A stretch of 64,000 nucleotides of DNA from Aspidiotus rigidus (Eukaryota > Arthropoda > Insecta > Hemiptera > Diaspididae): positions 1,674,001 to 1,738,000 of the forward strand of contig JAVHKY010000024.1 of the NCBI GenBank assembly GCA_035079385.1. The letters are read 5' to 3'. Every line of letters starts with the position of its first letter. Position 1 is the stretch's first letter. Shown piece after piece: positions 26,401 to 37,600 of the stretch. The position numbers and the translations under genes were made by a program. The notes beneath the pieces were generated by a model that saw nothing but the letters and a program-made list of their open reading frames with translations, ran no database searches and was not told the DNA's origin.

Positions 26401-27452
26401 TCTGAAAAGAAAATGAAACTTGAGAGCCCAACTTACGCAGAGTCCTAGCAACTTTCTTAATTACCACACGTACGGTGGAATTAAAGTTGAAATTTAGTGC
26501 GAGCGTCAACAAGCCGATCTCTCAAGAAATTCTCGATTTACGTACACGGTGACTTATTTGCCCGCTATCGTTGAATTATCAAATAATAATTCAAACGACT
26601 AGGCACTGTTTTTCTCTCAGTTCAGGAAAAATAAAATAAGTATAAGATTTAGGGCATTATACATAAGAAAGTAGGCGCGACCAGCGCTGTTATACTTGAA
26701 AAACGAGATTAAAAAATTACAATCTTTTGTTTCCGTGTTCGAATTTATTCTTCGACCAGTCGTATTTAACGAATACGCGGATATTGTAGGCCTAATTATG
26801 TAGGAAAATTATAATAAAAATAACGTACGAATTGAGGAAAAAAAAATAAATAAAATTTCGCGGTACAAATTCGAAAAGAAAATTTGAGAAAGGGCAACAG
26901 ATAACTATTTAGAAGGGTACGAAACAGGCATATTTCTACAAGCTATCCGTAAGAATACAACGCTTCGAATTTTTTTTTTTTTTTCCTTCGTCAACGCCGT
27001 AATTGTTCGAGAATATGTATGATGGTTGTTATTAGGTAAGCAAATTAGCGCGAAAGCTGAATATTTAACTTCATATTTTATCGCCGAGTTAATTATACGA
27101 GACGAAAAATCAATCATTTGCGGGTAATGAAGGCGTATGGGGGTGACAAGGAGAAAGAAATTGTATGAAAAAATCGTTGACCTTTTGACGAAAGTTTTGA
27201 GTAAAACGATACTCGTTAAGTGCCACCGGCAACGAAGAGATTTATGAAGAATTATAACAGGGTTTACTTTCTTGACAATATTTTTGGTCTCTTACTGTAC
27301 AATTCTCTGATGATAGATCTTTGGACGTCAGGGCTCTCGGTAGGCAACGTCTCCTACGCGTGAGTAATTCAAGTACAGCGCACAGTATCATGCGATATTC
27401 GCGGGCAGAAGTTTCTCTGAAAAATCAGTCGTTCGTAGAAATGGGTCTTTAT
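23411..27452. other. Unassigned stretch with scattered satellite-like modules
   Basis: A block at 23.57-23.70 kb carries TGACGTCA (23601, 23657) and TGACCTTGA (23613), like the 2-5 kb repeats. Between about 24.7 and 25.4 kb, GAGGGGGnCTT-like words recur loosely. A 61-codon lysine-rich frame at 25662-25847 is low complexity. No gene was recognised in these 4 kb. Confidence 0.35.
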
Positions 27453-27952
27453 GGGTGTGCTTTACTTGTTTGGAAACTCCGAAACGGTGTACGATAAGTT
27501 GCATAAATATCACCAAAAACCCTGCAAGGTTCGGGAGGCCGGCGGTCACTACGCGACGCTTGTCGAGCATTCGTGGGTAGTCCTTGTAACAAATGACGAG
27601 GAATGATTTTGCAAGGTCACATCCTAGGGCTCCATTTTCTGACGAATTTTTTTGATTTTTGGAAATGATATACAAAAGAGTTCAACGAAAGGCGCCATCG
27701 GAACAGAATCCTGAATTTTGGCACCAGAAGAATTTCACTCTTGTCAGAAAATAGACTAATTTTTATCAATTTCAACGTTTAATTGAGAAAGTATGAGAAA
27801 AAATTTTAAAATTCTGCTTCGATAGCGCCCCTGGTTGAAGCTTTCTGGAAAACATTTCAATTATTCAGAAAGATCCGTAGAAAATTCGAGCAGTAAAATG
27901 TGATTTTCGGTACCATGTTTTACGAGCATATTTTCACAAGTAAAGCACACCC
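27453..27952 (+). mobile_element. 500-bp TTAT-flanked inverted-repeat transposon (copy A)
   Basis: Ends are GGGTGTGCTTTACTTG and its inverse CAAGTAAAGCACACCC, flanked on both sides by TTAT (27449-27452 and 27953-27956), a 4-bp target duplication. The interior has no transposase. A second copy, inverted and 503 bp long, is at 43851-44353 between TTAA repeats; the two are alike across their whole length. Confidence 0.9.
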
Positions 27953-28232
27953 TTATAGGCCTACAATCGGTTTGACTGCTAATTCTTTTTGTTTTAGGAA
28001 GCTAACTGTGCAATTTTACTTTACACGTACGGTCGTAATGAATTTTTAACGCATACGCGATCTTTTCATCCACATGTTTCTGAATCTTTCCGGAGGTATG
28101 ATTGGTTAAATATGGTCATCGAGTAACATTTGATGGGGCCGATGAAACGGTCGGGGTAATTTCGGAAAATAAGTGTATGCTCTCAGTGGATTGAAATATT
28201 TCGAGAACATTGGGTTACGCTGATTAAAATAA

Positions 28233-29014
28233 AAAGCTCCTTCTTCAGCTGTACAATTCTCTAATCCGCTCTCAACTGGACTACAAGTCCCCAATCTATA
28301 CATAGGCTAACAAATCTACCCTGAAATCAATGAGTGCAATACAACCTGCTGCTCTACGTTTAGTCCTTGGTACCTTGCGTACCAGCCCTATGCTCAGTCT
28401 ATGCGCTAAGGCTGATATTGCTCCTCAACGATTCCGCTTATTATCGCTAACTTCCTTGCGTCTTCAGCTCAATTTCCCCAACTCCTTATCTTCTCGTCAC
28501 CCTCCACTCCCAAAACTCACCACTTCTTTCATTAGAATCCTATGTAGACTACCTTTTCAAATTTAAACCCCTTCTCCCTGTCTAATTGTCCAACCCGCTC
28601 TGGGCTTTCTCAACGCTTCACACTAGCCTTGTTCTGGCTAACTTACCAAAATCACCGAACATACTCTAAATTGGACATATCAAAGCCTATAATGCTAATT
28701 TCCGCTCCACCCCCATGCCAATACTGCCATGCTGAGGAATTATCCGTCTCCCGTTTTTTCCTCCTATCCTACCTTTCAAACCTCGGAATAGTAAAGTGAG
28801 CGTTTACCCAACGAGGCAAAAATTTTGATCCGAGCCGCAGGCAAGCAATTTACCACATGAGTTGATGAATGTTCACAATACCCGCATTTATTGTAAGATA
28901 TTTTTTTCGAAACGAAATTCATCTATAAACACTCAAACGTTATTGGCTTATTCATTTTTTTGACACGTTTTTATTTTTTCTTTCACGCTAATCTTTGGAT
29001 GTGATTGGCTAATT

Positions 29015-29045
<31 letters not shown>

Positions 29046-29275
29046 CTAGCCGTGGGTAATTAAACTTTGACCGCACTTATAAATGCAGTCAAAACACCGT
29101 TTCAACGTCATTATGTAGAATAAAATTATTTTCTATCCTCTCTCAAGCCTCCCCCCCCCCCCTTCAACAACTCAGAATCCAACTTCTTACGGTCCACATA
29201 CTTTCGGAAGACCATTTGACTCCAATACTGCAAATATTTCTCCTGCTAATAACCCACTGTGTAGTTGAATAGCTC
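28233..29275 (+). mobile_element. Non-LTR retrotransposon copy with internal insertion
   Basis: The 28330-28566 frame reads ALRLVLGTLRTSPMLSLCAKA, matching the 11.3-kb and 23.4-kb copies. A cysteine-tail remnant is at about 28.7 kb. The sequence breaks off near 28.80 kb and resumes near 29.13 kb (TCTCAAGCC, CAACAACTCAGAATC), ending with TAGTTGAATAGCTCG at 29259-29273 like the copy at 1-646. The intervening ~330 bp, with two ATTGGCT(T/A)ATTCATTTTT words and a T run at 29018-29045, is foreign to the family. Confidence 0.75.
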
Positions 29276-29312
29276 GATTCTTTTTACTACAAGTATAATT
29301 AATTATTCAAAT

Positions 29313-29416
29313 GTGACCTGCGATGAGAAAAGGGTGCTCATTGCCCATTAGCGCCGGAACACCATTTCCCCCTGATTGAACATCTAATTAGAGAGACTTT
29401 TCTCATCGCAGGTCAC
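29313..29416. mobile_element. 104-bp GTGACC-type MITE (internally deleted copy)
   Basis: Perfect terminal inverted repeats GTGACCTGCGATGAGAAAAG / CTTTTCTCATCGCAGGTCAC, flanked by AAAT on both sides (29309-29312, 29417-29420), a 4-bp duplication. The second arm is mostly deleted in comparison with the copy at 41407-41532. Confidence 0.9.
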
Positions 29417-29500
29417 AAATACAGTCGATACCAACTATAACGAGATTCAAGGGCTTGATACTTTTTCTTGTTTTACCCAGAAGCTTGCAGTAGACATACG

Positions 29501-29623
29501 CCGGATATAACGAGATTTTTGTTATGTCCGGATATACCGAGATTTTCGTTATGTCCGGATATACCGAGATTTTCGTTATGTCCGGATATACCGAGATTTT
29601 TGTTATGTCCGGATATACCGAGA
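29501..29623. repeat. 27-bp minisatellite, about 4.5 units
   Basis: Units of the form GGATATACCGAGATTTTCGT plus TATGTCC repeat with few differences. Each unit is itself nearly palindromic. Because 27 is a multiple of three, frames stay open on both strands with 9-residue periodicity (SGYTEIFVM on plus, YPDITKISV on minus). These are not genes. Confidence 0.9.
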
Positions 29624-30447
29624 AGCTCGCTACATACAAAAATATAGAAAAACTTACACAAATGCAGTATAGAAAAACGAACGAGGATGTTTGTATTTAT
29701 TTTATAGGTAGAATTTATTTCGACTGTTTCCAGAGAGCCCCGCGCATTGTCTCTAGAACTCTCCTCATGTAAAACACGGACATTCTCAGGTCTGTAAAAT
29801 GAATGTCTGTATACCAGAAGATGGACTGCAAATTATAATTATAAGGTTGACTCGAGAATAGTCAATGAATGGAAAGAACTCTTGTAGCTGCGTTCAAATG
29901 CTATTCAGACAATCTGTACACAAATAGAAAGCTGGAAAAACTTATCAAAAATTGGCTCACCTATGAAATTCACCATTGCCTTAGTAGCTCAAATGTTACA
30001 AGTCGACTGTTGATAATGGTGGATCTGAAGCTTTCGAACTGTCTCCTCCCAGACAAGTTTTTAATGGAGGTAGAGGAGGAATGCTCATGGATGCGAGAAG
30101 ACACTCGAAAGAAGAAGAAAGAAAAAAATTTGAATCTTGGAGAAAAGTTTTCCCTGTGAGGCCAAAACAGACTAACCGGTAACCAATCTTTGTATGATAA
30201 GAGATGTAACATTTTTGCGAGAATATACGCCCTAATCGATAAGAAAAAACTCATTAAGACCGGCATCACTCCTCGTAGTAACCGGTGTAAATTACATAGC
30301 CTATATGGGTACAGTGTAAGGGACCACGGGACTGAATTATCGTGACGTCACTCATCGTAAACTCCCTACCAACAACGCGCGAACACACTTCAAAAACCCT
30401 TCAATGTGATTGATTGTATCGTTCTTGGTTCTATCACATTATCAATT

Positions 30448-30641
30448 CTCATAAGAAATACACTGGAACGTTTCGATCATACGTTCAAATTAAAAAATCA
30501 GAAATAAATAAACAATCACATGTTTGTATTCAGAAGTAGGAAATTCTCAAGTATTCGAAAACGTACCTGCGGTTCTTTATTTATTTCTGGTTTTCAAATC
30601 TGAACGTAAGATCGAAACGTTCCTGTGTATTTCTTATTGAG
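30448..30641. mobile_element. 194-bp inverted-repeat element nested in the TA element
   Basis: The arms start CTCATAAGAAATACACTGG and end with the near-exact inverse ACAGGAACGTTTCGATC type sequence. They continue inward for about 75 bp through a shared AGAAATAAATAAA segment. It lies inside the 29422-30795 transposon, so it is either a later insertion or part of its interior. Confidence 0.7.
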
Positions 30642-30797
30642 CATTTTTTTGTTTACAAACAAAGTTGGTGATTTAGGGTAAAATTAACGATTTTAACGGT
30701 TGGAGTAAACGGATGCGGAGTTTGTGACATCAGGATAATTCAGTCCATACCAGAAATCTCGTTTCAACCGGCCTTGTTATAGTCGGCATCGACTGTA

Positions 30798-32157
30798 TTT
30801 ATTGGATATAAATTAATTTTTATTATTAATAAAATAAATGAAGAAATTTAATTTAATATTTAGAATAAAAGAATTATTGATGATTATAATTAATAAAAAA
30901 TTTATCGAAAGAATTATTTGTAAAATAAACAGAAAAAATTGATGAAGATCAAAGGAATAACAAATATATTTTTTTCATTACAGGATGATTTTATACGATA
31001 CTACGATACAAATAAATTCTATAATCATTACAGTGCGTGAAAAACTGAAAAAAAGAAAATGAATGAAATAATAGATTTTTGCCTCCACTTTGATGTAATT
31101 TTTTATTTTATAGCGGACGTTTGATAGGTACGCATACAGTTCCATCATTTATAATTAAAATTAGTACTATAATTATAAATAATTAAATAATTAAATTTAT
31201 CAAAACAAATCAATTTATTAAAATGGAAATAATTAAATATAAATACATTAAAATTAGATATTAATTTAATTTTAATTACTAGAATTATTAAAATGAAAAA
31301 AAAATATCATAAAAATTATTTGACGCTACAAAATGATTAAAAATTAAATAAATAATGATTTTGTAAAATGGTACCCTGTGCGTATCGAAACGTTAGCGAT
31401 TAACTATTATTTTATTTTCTTGAAAAAAAAAAAAAAAAAACAAAACACGGAGGCGAAGGTACCCGAAATTCTAACAGGGAACCATTTTTATAATTATAAG
31501 AGTGTATTTAGGCAAAAATCTCCACAAACTTTCTAAAAGAATAGAATTTAAAAAGTTTTGAATTCCGTACCCTCATGAAGAGAAGACTTGGCGAAATTCC
31601 ATTGTCTGACTGATTGTATGAGGAGAAGAGACTCTTGAGCTCCCAATTCTGATTTCTTCTTATTCAAGTTACTGGATACTTATGATCAACTTGGAAAAAT
31701 TTCCTTAGTCCCTAGATCACCTACTCTTGTCGGGACCGCACATTTTCGGAGGATCAGTCCCGGCTCTTAATATTTAACCGATTATCTCTTCCAAAACTCT
31801 TGGCTTCCGTTGGAGACGTTTTCCTGTTTACAAAAGTAGACAATCTAGATGAGGAAGACAATAAATGATACGCTACAAACTTACAGAACATAATTTAAAA
31901 AATTAAAAAATATTAGCTAATAAGGCTGTAGCAGTCGGGAATGAATATAAAAAGTGGTTGATACTCATATAATACCGGTAATGGAAGAAAAAGCGAGAAA
32001 AAAGAGTAGAGCGACCAGGGTAGTTCTGAAATAAGGTACAATAAACTAATTTTGAAAATAAAGCTGAACATCATTTGTAAACTAAAAAAATGAGGGAAAA
32101 TGGGAGTATTTACCTTGAAGTCAACGGAGTCAAATCCGTTGAAAAATGCACGTAAAT
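30798..32157. other. Very AT-rich intergenic stretch
   Basis: Long runs of A, T and ATTAAATT-like words at 30.8-31.4 kb, with an A run at about 31422-31440. No gene or transposon end was recognised. Confidence 0.45.
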
Positions 32158-32434
32158 AGTATGCAGTCTGCTTGCTGGATTTTTTTCATCCTTCTTTACT
32201 AATTTCCCATAAGAAATAATAGTGTTTCGCAAATTGATCAATTTTTCAGATCTCGTAGATGGAACGTTCATTTCCATCGTTTTAAATGGTATTTATTTGT
32301 GAAAATCAAACTCTAGTTTCTTTGTTGGTGGCTTATTTTTTAAGATTTCTAGAAGGTTACTTTTTCTTATGGGAAATTGTGTGAAACAAATGTGAACAAA
32401 GCAAGAAGGAATGACAGCAAGCAAATTGCATACT
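32158..32434. mobile_element. 277-bp inverted-repeat element (MITE-like)
   Basis: The left arm has AGTATGCAGTCTGCTTGC and ATTTCCCATAAGAAATAA; the right arm has the inverse, TTTCTTATGGGAAATTG and GCAAGCAAATTGCATACT. There is no coding capacity. No clear target duplication was seen. Confidence 0.65.
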
Positions 32435-33559
32435 TTTCTTGACGAATTTGGCACTTGTGACGTTGGTGGTGAATGCTCCTATCGCATGTATAATGTCTCG
32501 AGCTATACTAATGACTTTTTATGTATCACACGCCAAGCAAATACAACGCATCGCTTATGACACGTGTATGACTGGTTAAAGGCAATATTCAATTGTACAT
32601 CATATATGATGCTACACTTTGTGACATCTATGAAACACTTGAATGGTGTGTAAAGAGTGGCCAGATTTGACTTAGGTTTAGCAACGTGTAGATGACGTGC
32701 CATACTGGTATCACATATTACATGACATTGAATGACCTTGGTACAAGTTTGACCAATGAATACTTACTCTGTCAAAGTATGTATGGCATAAGAAGTATTA
32801 GTCATCAAAACACAATATTCTATAAATAAAGAAAAATTGAAATTCCGTATTGTCCAGATAAACAAACATAGGAGAGAGAGAAGGAGGCACTAAACAAATC
32901 GAGAAGAGGAGAAAGGAATGAGAGATATAAAGAACTACGGTTGTCAAACTCGGGCAACAATTGAAAAATGGAGGCAGCTCGAAACGTCACAAAGAAATCG
33001 ATATTATGTATACGGATTAAAAATAAGAGATAAAAAATTATTCTTAATACCTGTATTTCCAAAAAAAATTATTCAAAATCCACGAATTATCAAAGAGGAA
33101 GATGGAAAAAGTGTCCGCACTTTTCAATTGCATGTGGCATTTTGAAGGGAAGTCTAGTTTGTGCAGCAAACAAGATAGCATCCGTCGTTTGCCTTCTGCG
33201 AAGGGATCAGGAAAGAACACTCTCGTTTGATCCGAAATGTATAGTAGTTGCGGAAACTTTCGAAACACAGACTCTAATTCCGAAGGCCGCTCGAAACACG
33301 GCTGAAAAATTATGTTCGGTAAGGAATTAATTTGAATGTACGTGTAACAATAAATGAAAAGAAAAATGTTTCACGCTAGTGAATTTTACTTACATACAGA
33401 ATGTGTGTAGCCCATAAATATCTCAGTTTAGGAAAGCACGTACAGATGAATTCGATGTCTTCAATAACTAGACAGTGGTAGGAAAAAAACGCCAAACTTT
33501 CGAGTTTGGGTATTTTCCGTGAAAATTCCGCTAACTGGAAAAAAAGAAAGGAATGGCGA
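32435..33559. other. Unassigned stretch
   Basis: Overlapping short frames at 32820-33330 on both strands have no recognisable domain. No transposon ends were found. Confidence 0.35.
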
Positions 33560-33894
33560 AAAATATCTTGAAACTTCGTATTTCTGTAGACAAAACTTGA
33601 GAAAATATGGCTAATTGGTCTAATTAGTTTACGCGAAATAATTTTTTTGAAATTCAGTGATTCAAAGACGGCCCTTTCAGACGTATGTGTAAGTTCAAAC
33701 GTTTACCGAAGATCTTTTTAAATATTACACTAACTGTCAACTAATAAGCTGTATTTCCTCAACTTGAATAGTGAATTACACTATCTTACAAAACATTTTG
33801 TGCATTACTCAATTACATTATCCAATTACATTATCTTTGGGTAAAAATTGATCCATTTTGACTGTGTGTGGGAGTGACTAGGTGGAGCATAGCC
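33560..33894. mobile_element. Partial copy of the GGGTATGC transposon family
   Basis: From AAATATCTTGAAACTTCG to the right end GTGACTAGGTGGAGCATAGCC the sequence parallels 57995-58342. The right end is followed by GTAA instead of TTAA. The left terminus of the family is not found, so this copy is truncated or replaced on that side. Confidence 0.75.
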
Positions 33895-34172
33895 GTAATA
33901 TGTGAAATAGAAGCCAACATTTCAAATTAATTTGTATGGACTGGCAGCACTCCTCAAAGGCCGTGAAAAGTTTTTGTTCATCATATGAAGGAGCTCAGGT
34001 AGACTAATTCGACTACACCATGGTTGCAGTTACCCGTAATGCGTTACAAATATCACACAAAGAAGAATGCTGGATAACCGGCGTGGCGGGGAGAAGTCAT
34101 CCGCATTAGGTTGCGACGAAGCAATAGGTCTAATTGCCTACAGTCCGGTAGTTGTAGCCATGAAAATGCTTT

Positions 34173-35500
34173 ACTTAGCAGTATTGTAGAGCACCCCTTC
34201 CTAAATATCCTCCAGAGAATACAGACAAGTCCAAAGTGAGTTTCATCCCTGAGGGGGCTAAATGGGGAGCAATGTCGATTTATCGACTATAATTCATATC
34301 CATAAAGTCCTACAGAAAAAACCGTTTTGATTAAAAATATTCTCCATAAAATTCTTTCTACAAAAGCCCTTGAGCTTTTTCGATAGAATGCACAGAAACG
34401 CCCTTAGAGGGCGCTGAATGCAGAGATCAGCACTAAAATGCTACAAAGCACACTTTAGATTTGTTGTTTCCTACTGAATATGTACTTCATGCACAGCTGA
34501 ATTAGTGCGAGCATGCAAGAGGAATGAAACAATGTTAATATTTGGGATGAGAAGGACAAAAACACTCATGAACAAATTTCAAACTTTTGGAATGATCATG
34601 AACTGTAGAATGCATTCGTAAAAGTCTGAGTACCATGCCATTTACTGTTTTTTGATATTCCTCTCATTACTGTGCAATACTTACGTTTAGTTACCGCGCA
34701 TTGTTGCAACGCGTAACGTATCTTATCAAGCTACAATATTTCAACGCGCGAGAAGGTATGCGTGCGTGTTGCGACAAAGCGCGGGAATTAAACATGGGTG
34801 TTGCACAATAATGAGAGGTAATATCAAAGAAGGGTAAATGGCATGGTACTCAGCGTCAAAAATACTTCTACAAATACCTTTCATAGTTCATGTTCATTCC
34901 AAAAGTTTGAAATTTGTTCTCGTGGGATCTTTCATAAAAATAAGTTCAAAAATTTTTTGAACGATTTTGTCCAAAATGTTGAGTTTCAAATTTTCCTGTT
35001 TTCTGATTTACTGTTGAACCATTTTAGATCAGTCGTGCTGATATGTTTAGAAGATTCTACGCTTTTGCTTCCATGCACGCAGTTAGTTCACACACCAACA
35101 TGCGTACAGTGTCATTTGGTAATTTATCCTTCACTCTACAACTCAGCGGTTAGCGTAGGTGTGCGATTTCACGATGATCTTGTATTATACAAATAACTTT
35201 GACAAGTGCCTTTGAAATTTGGCACGCTTTCACTTTGTATGGAGTATCCTGACTCCGTAGCGGCGTTTCTGTGCATTGTAACGAAAAAACACAAGGTCTC
35301 CTTTTTTGTAGAGAATTTTATGCAAAATATTTTTCATCTGAACGTTTTTTTTTGTAGGACTTTAAGGCTGTGAATTATAGTCCATAAATCGAAATTTGCT
35401 CCATATTTAGCCCCTTTACAGGTGAAACTCGCTTTGGATTTGTTCGTATTCTCTGGAGGATATTTAGGGGGGGGGGGGATGCTCTGAAATACTGCTAAGT
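34173..35500. repeat. 1.3-kb near-palindrome (foldback element)
   Basis: Outer ends ACTTAGCAGTATT and AATACTGCTAAGT are inverse. The arms then match through CTAAATATCCTCCAGAGAAT and TAGCCCC-type words, TAATTCATATCCATAAAGTC, a CATGGTACTCAG/CTGAGTACCATG pair at about 34.63 and 34.84 kb, and CTCTCATTACTGTGCAA near the centre. The centre is near 34.74 kb, giving arms of several hundred bases with scattered differences. No protein is recognised; the 117-codon frame at 34843-35196 lies in one arm. It is best explained as a foldback-type transposon. Confidence 0.85.
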
Positions 35501-36117
35501 TTCATTTCTACCTGATTTTTGTTTTTCCTCGTGGCTAGAACTACTAAATAGTTTGATAATTTTTCCTTTTGAAAATGCGCGCCAGTTCAATGAATTAAAA
35601 ATATTACAATCATAATAATCTTTTTTTTTTTTAGAATTATTTATTTAATAAAAATATTTGTATTAATTTTTAATAATTTATATATTAATTTATTAATTTT
35701 TAATTTAAATATTAAATTTAAATTTGTTATTATTATATTATTTTTTATTAATTTATTTATAATAGGTATACTAGTTGTGCAATGAGTATGGCACCACGCC
35801 ACGTAGCGTTTTTTGTTTTTTCACAAAGAGATGCATTCCTTAAAAGGCTCCTCGAAAGAATTACGATCAGGAGAAAGGTATCTGTCTCACTTTTAGCAGA
35901 AGTACTTTCCTCTTGATCGATATTTTTCATCAAACTATCGGGACTATCGATAGTTTCGATAGTAAAATCAATAAGTTTTTGTATAAAATTACGGTCATCC
36001 ATAATGACGAGGATACTCGAAAGAGCAACACAGAAGAAAGATGCAAAAGACCGCACGATATTGTACAAACTTGAAGAACGTTTTTTCGCAACATTTAAAT
36101 CATTGTTATGTACTTAC
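35501..36117. other. AT-rich stretch
   Basis: 35.62-35.76 kb is almost only A and T. A 103-codon minus frame at 35757-36068 has no known domain; it lies just downstream, in minus orientation, of the leucine-rich-repeat exon at 36118-36245 and could be read-through from it. No clean splice acceptor joins the two in frame. Confidence 0.35.
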
Positions 36118-36245
36118 TCTGGAAAAAAATCCCACATGGTCAGGTACACTGAAAGCCAGATGTTTCAAGTTGGGTAAACGAAATTTACCCATAAAGGTCA
36201 GCATTGCTTCTTTTGTCCAAAACATGAGTGCCAACTGTTCCAATT
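36118..36245 (-). pseudogene. Isolated leucine-rich-repeat exon, likely F-box paralogue fragment
   Basis: A 128-bp minus-strand segment has a good acceptor (TTTTTTCCAG, AG at 36246-36247) and a perfect GTAAGT donor just below 36118. Its 42 codons read LEQLALMFWTKEAMLTFMGK then FRLPNLKHLAF, typical F-box/LRR sequence (compare LEHLHIFDAK in the 41.7-43.7 kb gene). No convincing partner exons were found: upstream is a weak stretch near 36.3 kb, then a retroelement. It is either a gene remnant or one exon of a gene I cannot complete. Confidence 0.45.
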
Positions 36246-36439
36246 CTGGAAAAAATTGAGAATAAATCATTCTTTCGTATAGTATTTAATATGTGTACGT
36301 ATCTCCAGTGTATCTCGTGTAATGTAGAGAAAGGACTTTGCAGCCTTTTAAATAACATAGAAAAAAATATTTGAAAGTGATATAATATAAAAAAATTTGA
36401 AGACATTAACTGGGTAAAAAATGGATTGTGATCTTCCAA

Positions 36440-37600
36440 AAATATCGTCGTTCTCCGATTTATATTCCCTCTCTACCTACTCCTTCAATAAATTCCTAGG
36501 ACTTATTTTTGATGACAAACTTTTTTGGACCAATCACGAAAAATCACTTAGGACGAAATGTGACATGCCATTAAGGAGTGTCCTACGATGAACAAAAGTT
36601 GGCAACGAACAACGAGCAACGGGCAATCCAGTGATCAGGTGGTCCATTTGATACCAGATTGCTCGTTGCTTATTGTTTGTTACCACCGTTCATTGTAGGA
36701 GACCCGTAAAATTTTCAAATTCATATCCCATCGTTGGCCAGGAGGCAACCGTAAACTACTTCTCAACGGTGTGAAAGCCTTATCCGTTCGCAACTGCGAT
36801 ATGATACCCATATCTAGACCGAGTCCAGTAAAACTACTCTCAGAAGAACTAAACACTGATGGCTGTAGGAGCACTCCTTACCAATATTCATCTCAGCCCC
36901 CGTGCTGAAGTAGCAGAATCTCCTCTTCCCTTCTCTCATTAACGTCGTAGGAACCTCAGCCGAATTTCGGAAACTACCTACTCGTACCGCTTATCTCTCT
37001 CTCTCTACAACATCCTACTCCATTTTTTTGGTTTTCGTCTCCACCATCTTCCTGAACTCAACCCTTTCCTCCCCATCAAATTATCCTTTCCTCCGTGGTT
37101 ATTCATTCTCCTTACCTTATATCAGGCTTGACCTTGTGACTGTACTTGAACGGGACAACACTGTCCATCAAAGACTGATTTCTGAGATCTTTGCGAAATT
37201 CCCCAACCATACATGGCTCCAGAATGAAAATTGAAACAGGAACGTATATTTAATTCATGATTCAATTACTGCAGATCGCTTGAGAAAATCAGCTTCTGCA
37301 TTCACCACTGAACTAAGTGCTATTCACTACTGTCTCTCACAACTTACTCAGTGCCCTCCCGGGCGCTACATATTACAATGTAACTCACTTTCCTCCCTCT
37401 CATCTTCACGAGATCTCTACCCTAACAAGCCCATCAAGCAACACGTCTACATCATTCTCCACACCCTATTATCGATCCAATCATCAGAAATCTCTATTCG
37501 TATCCTGGGTCACATTCGCCATCCCCAACACGAAACATTGATCGCGTTGCCAAAAACTGCGCTCTTTTGTCTAAAATCATCGGCTCTCTTATGTTGATGA
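36440..37600 (+). mobile_element. Non-LTR retrotransposon split by a MITE, with defective RNase H
   Basis: Reverse transcriptase remains read FNKFLGLIFDDKLFWTNHEK at about 36.49-36.55 kb. They resume after the MITE with KIFKFISHRWPGGNRKLLLN at about 36.71-36.77 kb, the thumb segment. RNase H follows at 37280-37597: FTTELSAIHYCLSQL, then LQCNSLSSL where related copies have LLTDSLSSL, then ILGHIRHPQHETL in place of WIPGH. The loss of the aspartate and tryptophan means the domain is dead. Confidence 0.8.
36575..36705. mobile_element. 131-bp MITE inside the retrotransposon
   Basis: The left end GGAGTGTCCTACGATGAAC and the inverse of the right end, GGGTCTCCTACAATGAAC, match. The arms continue through AACGAGCAAC words. 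TTAA precedes it and GTAA follows. It interrupts the reverse transcriptase reading frame between CDMP and KIFKF, so it is younger than that copy. Confidence 0.8.

Larger units (their letters stand above)
29422..30795. mobile_element. TA-flanked inverted-repeat transposon, 1.37 kb (Tc1/mariner/pogo-like)
   Basis: Terminal inverted repeats start CAGTCGAT and continue CC(A/G)ACTATAAC on both ends, flanked by TA (29420-29421 and 30796-30797). A TA duplication and CAGT termini are the hallmark of the Tc1/mariner/pogo superfamily. Inside are a 27-bp minisatellite (29501-29623), a nested 194-bp inverted repeat (30448-30641) and a 96-codon frame at 29869-30159 with no recognisable DDE domain. Probably non-autonomous. 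Its left end directly abuts the GTGACC MITE. Confidence 0.8.

Noticed and set aside
29501..29623. Possible CRISPR array
   Set aside because: The units are contiguous without spacers and the DNA is eukaryotic.
29403..29772. Frames with repeated SGYTEIFVM or YPDITKISV
   Set aside because: They are translations of a 27-bp tandem repeat inside a transposon.
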